Shown here piece after piece: positions 62,980 through 64,000 of a DNA stretch of 64,000 nucleotides. Each line of letters starts with the position of its first letter. Position 1 is the stretch's first letter. The stretch lies in the NCBI RefSeq assembly GCF_009742725.1, contig NZ_WPHG01000004.1:186001-250000 (forward strand). Reading direction: 5' to 3'. A model generated the notes under the pieces. That model saw only the letters and a program-made list of their open reading frames with translations, ran no database searches and was not told the DNA's origin. The position numbers and the translations under genes are program-made. This stretch comes from Nitratireductor arenosus (GTDB lineage: Bacteria > Pseudomonadota > Alphaproteobacteria > Rhizobiales > Rhizobiaceae).

Positions 62980-64000
62980 ATGCTCGGACCGACGGGACAT
63001 ACGGACACATTTTCCCGCGACAACCTGCCGCCCGAGGACGCGTGGCCGGGTTTCCAGCTCGACGGCTTCGACTACCCCGATTATCTCAACGTGGGCGTGG
63101 AACTGACCGACCGCCTGGTCGAACAGGGCTTCGGCGACCGCACGGCGCTGATCGGCAACGGGCGTCGGCGCACCTACAAGGAACTTTCCGACTGGACCAA
63201 CCGCCTCGCCCACGCGCTAGTCGAGGATTACGGCGTCAAGCCGGGCAACCGGGTGCTGATCCGCGGTCCCAACAATCCCGCGATGGTCGCCTGCTGGCTG
63301 GCCGCGACCAAGGCAGGCGCGGTGGTGGTCAACACCATGCCGATGCTGCGCGCCGGCGAAATCGCCAAGATCGTCGACAAGGCGGAAATCACACTGGCGC
63401 TGTGCGACACACGCTCCAAGGACGAGCTTGTCGCCTGCGCCAAGGACAGCAAATTCCTAAAACAGGTCATCGGCTTCGACGGCACCGCCAATCACGACGC
63501 CGAACTCGACCGTGTCGCGCTCGACAAATCGGTGATCTTCGAAGCGGTCAAAACCGGCCGCGACGATGTCGCCCTGCTCGGCTTCACCTCGGGCACGACC
63601 GGTGTGCCGAAGGCGACGATGCATTTCCATCGCGACCTTTTGATCGTCGCCGACGGCTACGCCAAGGAGGTGCTGCAAGTTACACCCGACGACGTCTTCG
63701 TCGGCTCGCCGCCGCTCGCCTTCACCTTCGGCCTCGGCGGCCTGGCGATTTTTCCGCTGCGTTTCGGCGCGGCCGCGACGCTTTTGGAAAGCGCCACGCC
63801 GCCCAACATGATCGAGATCATCGAGACCTACAAGGCGACGGTCTCCTTCACCGCGCCGACGGCTTATCGCGCGATGCTGGCGGCGATGGAAGAAGGCGCC
63901 GACCTGTCCTCGCTCAGGGTCGCGGTATCGGCGGGCGAGACCCTGCCCGCCCCGGTCTTCGAGGCATGGACCCAAAAGACCGGCAAGCCGATCCTCGACG
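62980..64000 (+). CDS. 2-aminobenzoate/benzoate-type CoA ligase (3' end outside window)
   Basis: The 340 visible residues match the aryl-CoA ligase group of the AMP-forming superfamily: DRTALIGNGRRRTYKELSDW, PGNRVLIRGPNNPAMVACWL, the P-loop ALLGFTSGTTGVPKATMHFH, and VSFTAPTAYRAMLAAMEEGA. The upstream GGGGAAAAACA contains a plausible ribosome site. It would activate anthranilate to 2-aminobenzoyl-CoA, the substrate of the fused flavoenzyme. Full-length proteins are about 530-560 residues, so about 200 are missing. Confidence 0.92.
   Translation, partial: MLGPTGHTDTFSRDNLPPEDAWPGFQLDGFDYPDYLNVGVELTDRLVEQGFGDRTALIGNGRRRTYKELSDWTNRLAHALVEDYGVKPGNRVLIRGPNNPAMVACWLAATKAGAVVVNTMPMLRAGEIAKIVDKAEITLALCDTRSKDELVACAKDSKFLKQVIGFDGTANHDAELDRVALDKSVIFEAVKTGRDDVALLGFTSGTTGVPKATMHFHRDLLIVADGYAKEVLQVTPDDVFVGSPPLAFTFGLGGLAIFPLRFGAAATLLESATPPNMIEIIETYKATVSFTAPTAYRAMLAAMEEGADLSSLRVAVSAGETLPAPVFEAWTQKTGKPILD

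Overview
The window reads as chromosome of a GC-rich alphaproteobacterium of the order Hyphomicrobiales (Rhizobiales). The evidence is the core block rne / amiC-type amidase / mrcA (PBP1A) / prfB, the NDUFA12-like complex I subunit, DUF2155, DUF3126 and DUF6455 proteins, BTLCP and PAS_5 proteins, and the aat-accC-accB-aroQ order. No rRNA, tRNA or CRISPR array was recognised. A Phyllobacteriaceae-like genus is plausible but is inference.

Left accessory block. Positions 1-5431 hold a minus-strand operon (class A flavin monooxygenase, cofactor-free Hod-type dioxygenase, arylformamidase-like hydrolase). It matches the logic of alkylquinolone/quinaldine degradation (hod/aqdABC type) and is divergent from a LysR regulator, which is followed by an orphan ABC binding protein. 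Positions 5567-16654 form a second catabolic block: opine-dehydrogenase-like protein, second NAD-binding protein, creatinase-like M24 protein, enolase-superfamily enzyme, TctABC tripartite transporter, Asp/Glu-racemase-like protein, RidA, FMN-dependent hydroxyacid dehydrogenase and a GntR/FCD regulator. Four copies of one palindromic operator-like site sit in front of its transcription units. Positions 16655-24742 hold an AT-rich leader and a poly-gamma-glutamate-type operon: gamma-glutamyltransferase, secreted unknown, PgsB/CapB, PgsC/CapC, PgsW-like protein, DctM-like permease, 53-residue membrane protein and M14-like peptidase. No capA/pgsA is visible.

Core block. Positions 24789-53793 carry translation, envelope and housekeeping genes: prfB with its programmed frameshift, mrcA, amidase, rne, aminotransferase, M48 protease, DsbA-like protein, aroQ, accBC, aat, gatB, rhomboid, CBS, PAS, PilZ, gamma-carbonic anhydrase and cysE. 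An IS481 remnant lies at about 49.5 kb and a possible small RNA with a strong minus-strand terminator at about 47.6 kb.

Right accessory block. Positions 53903-64000 hold an enoyl-CoA hydratase/isomerase, an MFS transporter, a stand-alone AsnC-type ligand domain, a second arylformamidase-like hydrolase, and then an operon for aerobic CoA-dependent anthranilate degradation: 2-aminobenzoyl-CoA monooxygenase/reductase, SDR, MarR, enoyl-CoA hydratase, acyl-CoA dehydrogenase and an aryl-CoA ligase cut by the window end. A tandem palindrome in the divergent promoter is a strong candidate MarR operator. The left quinolone-type cluster should yield anthranilate, and the right cluster should consume it, so the two ends may form one physiological pathway.
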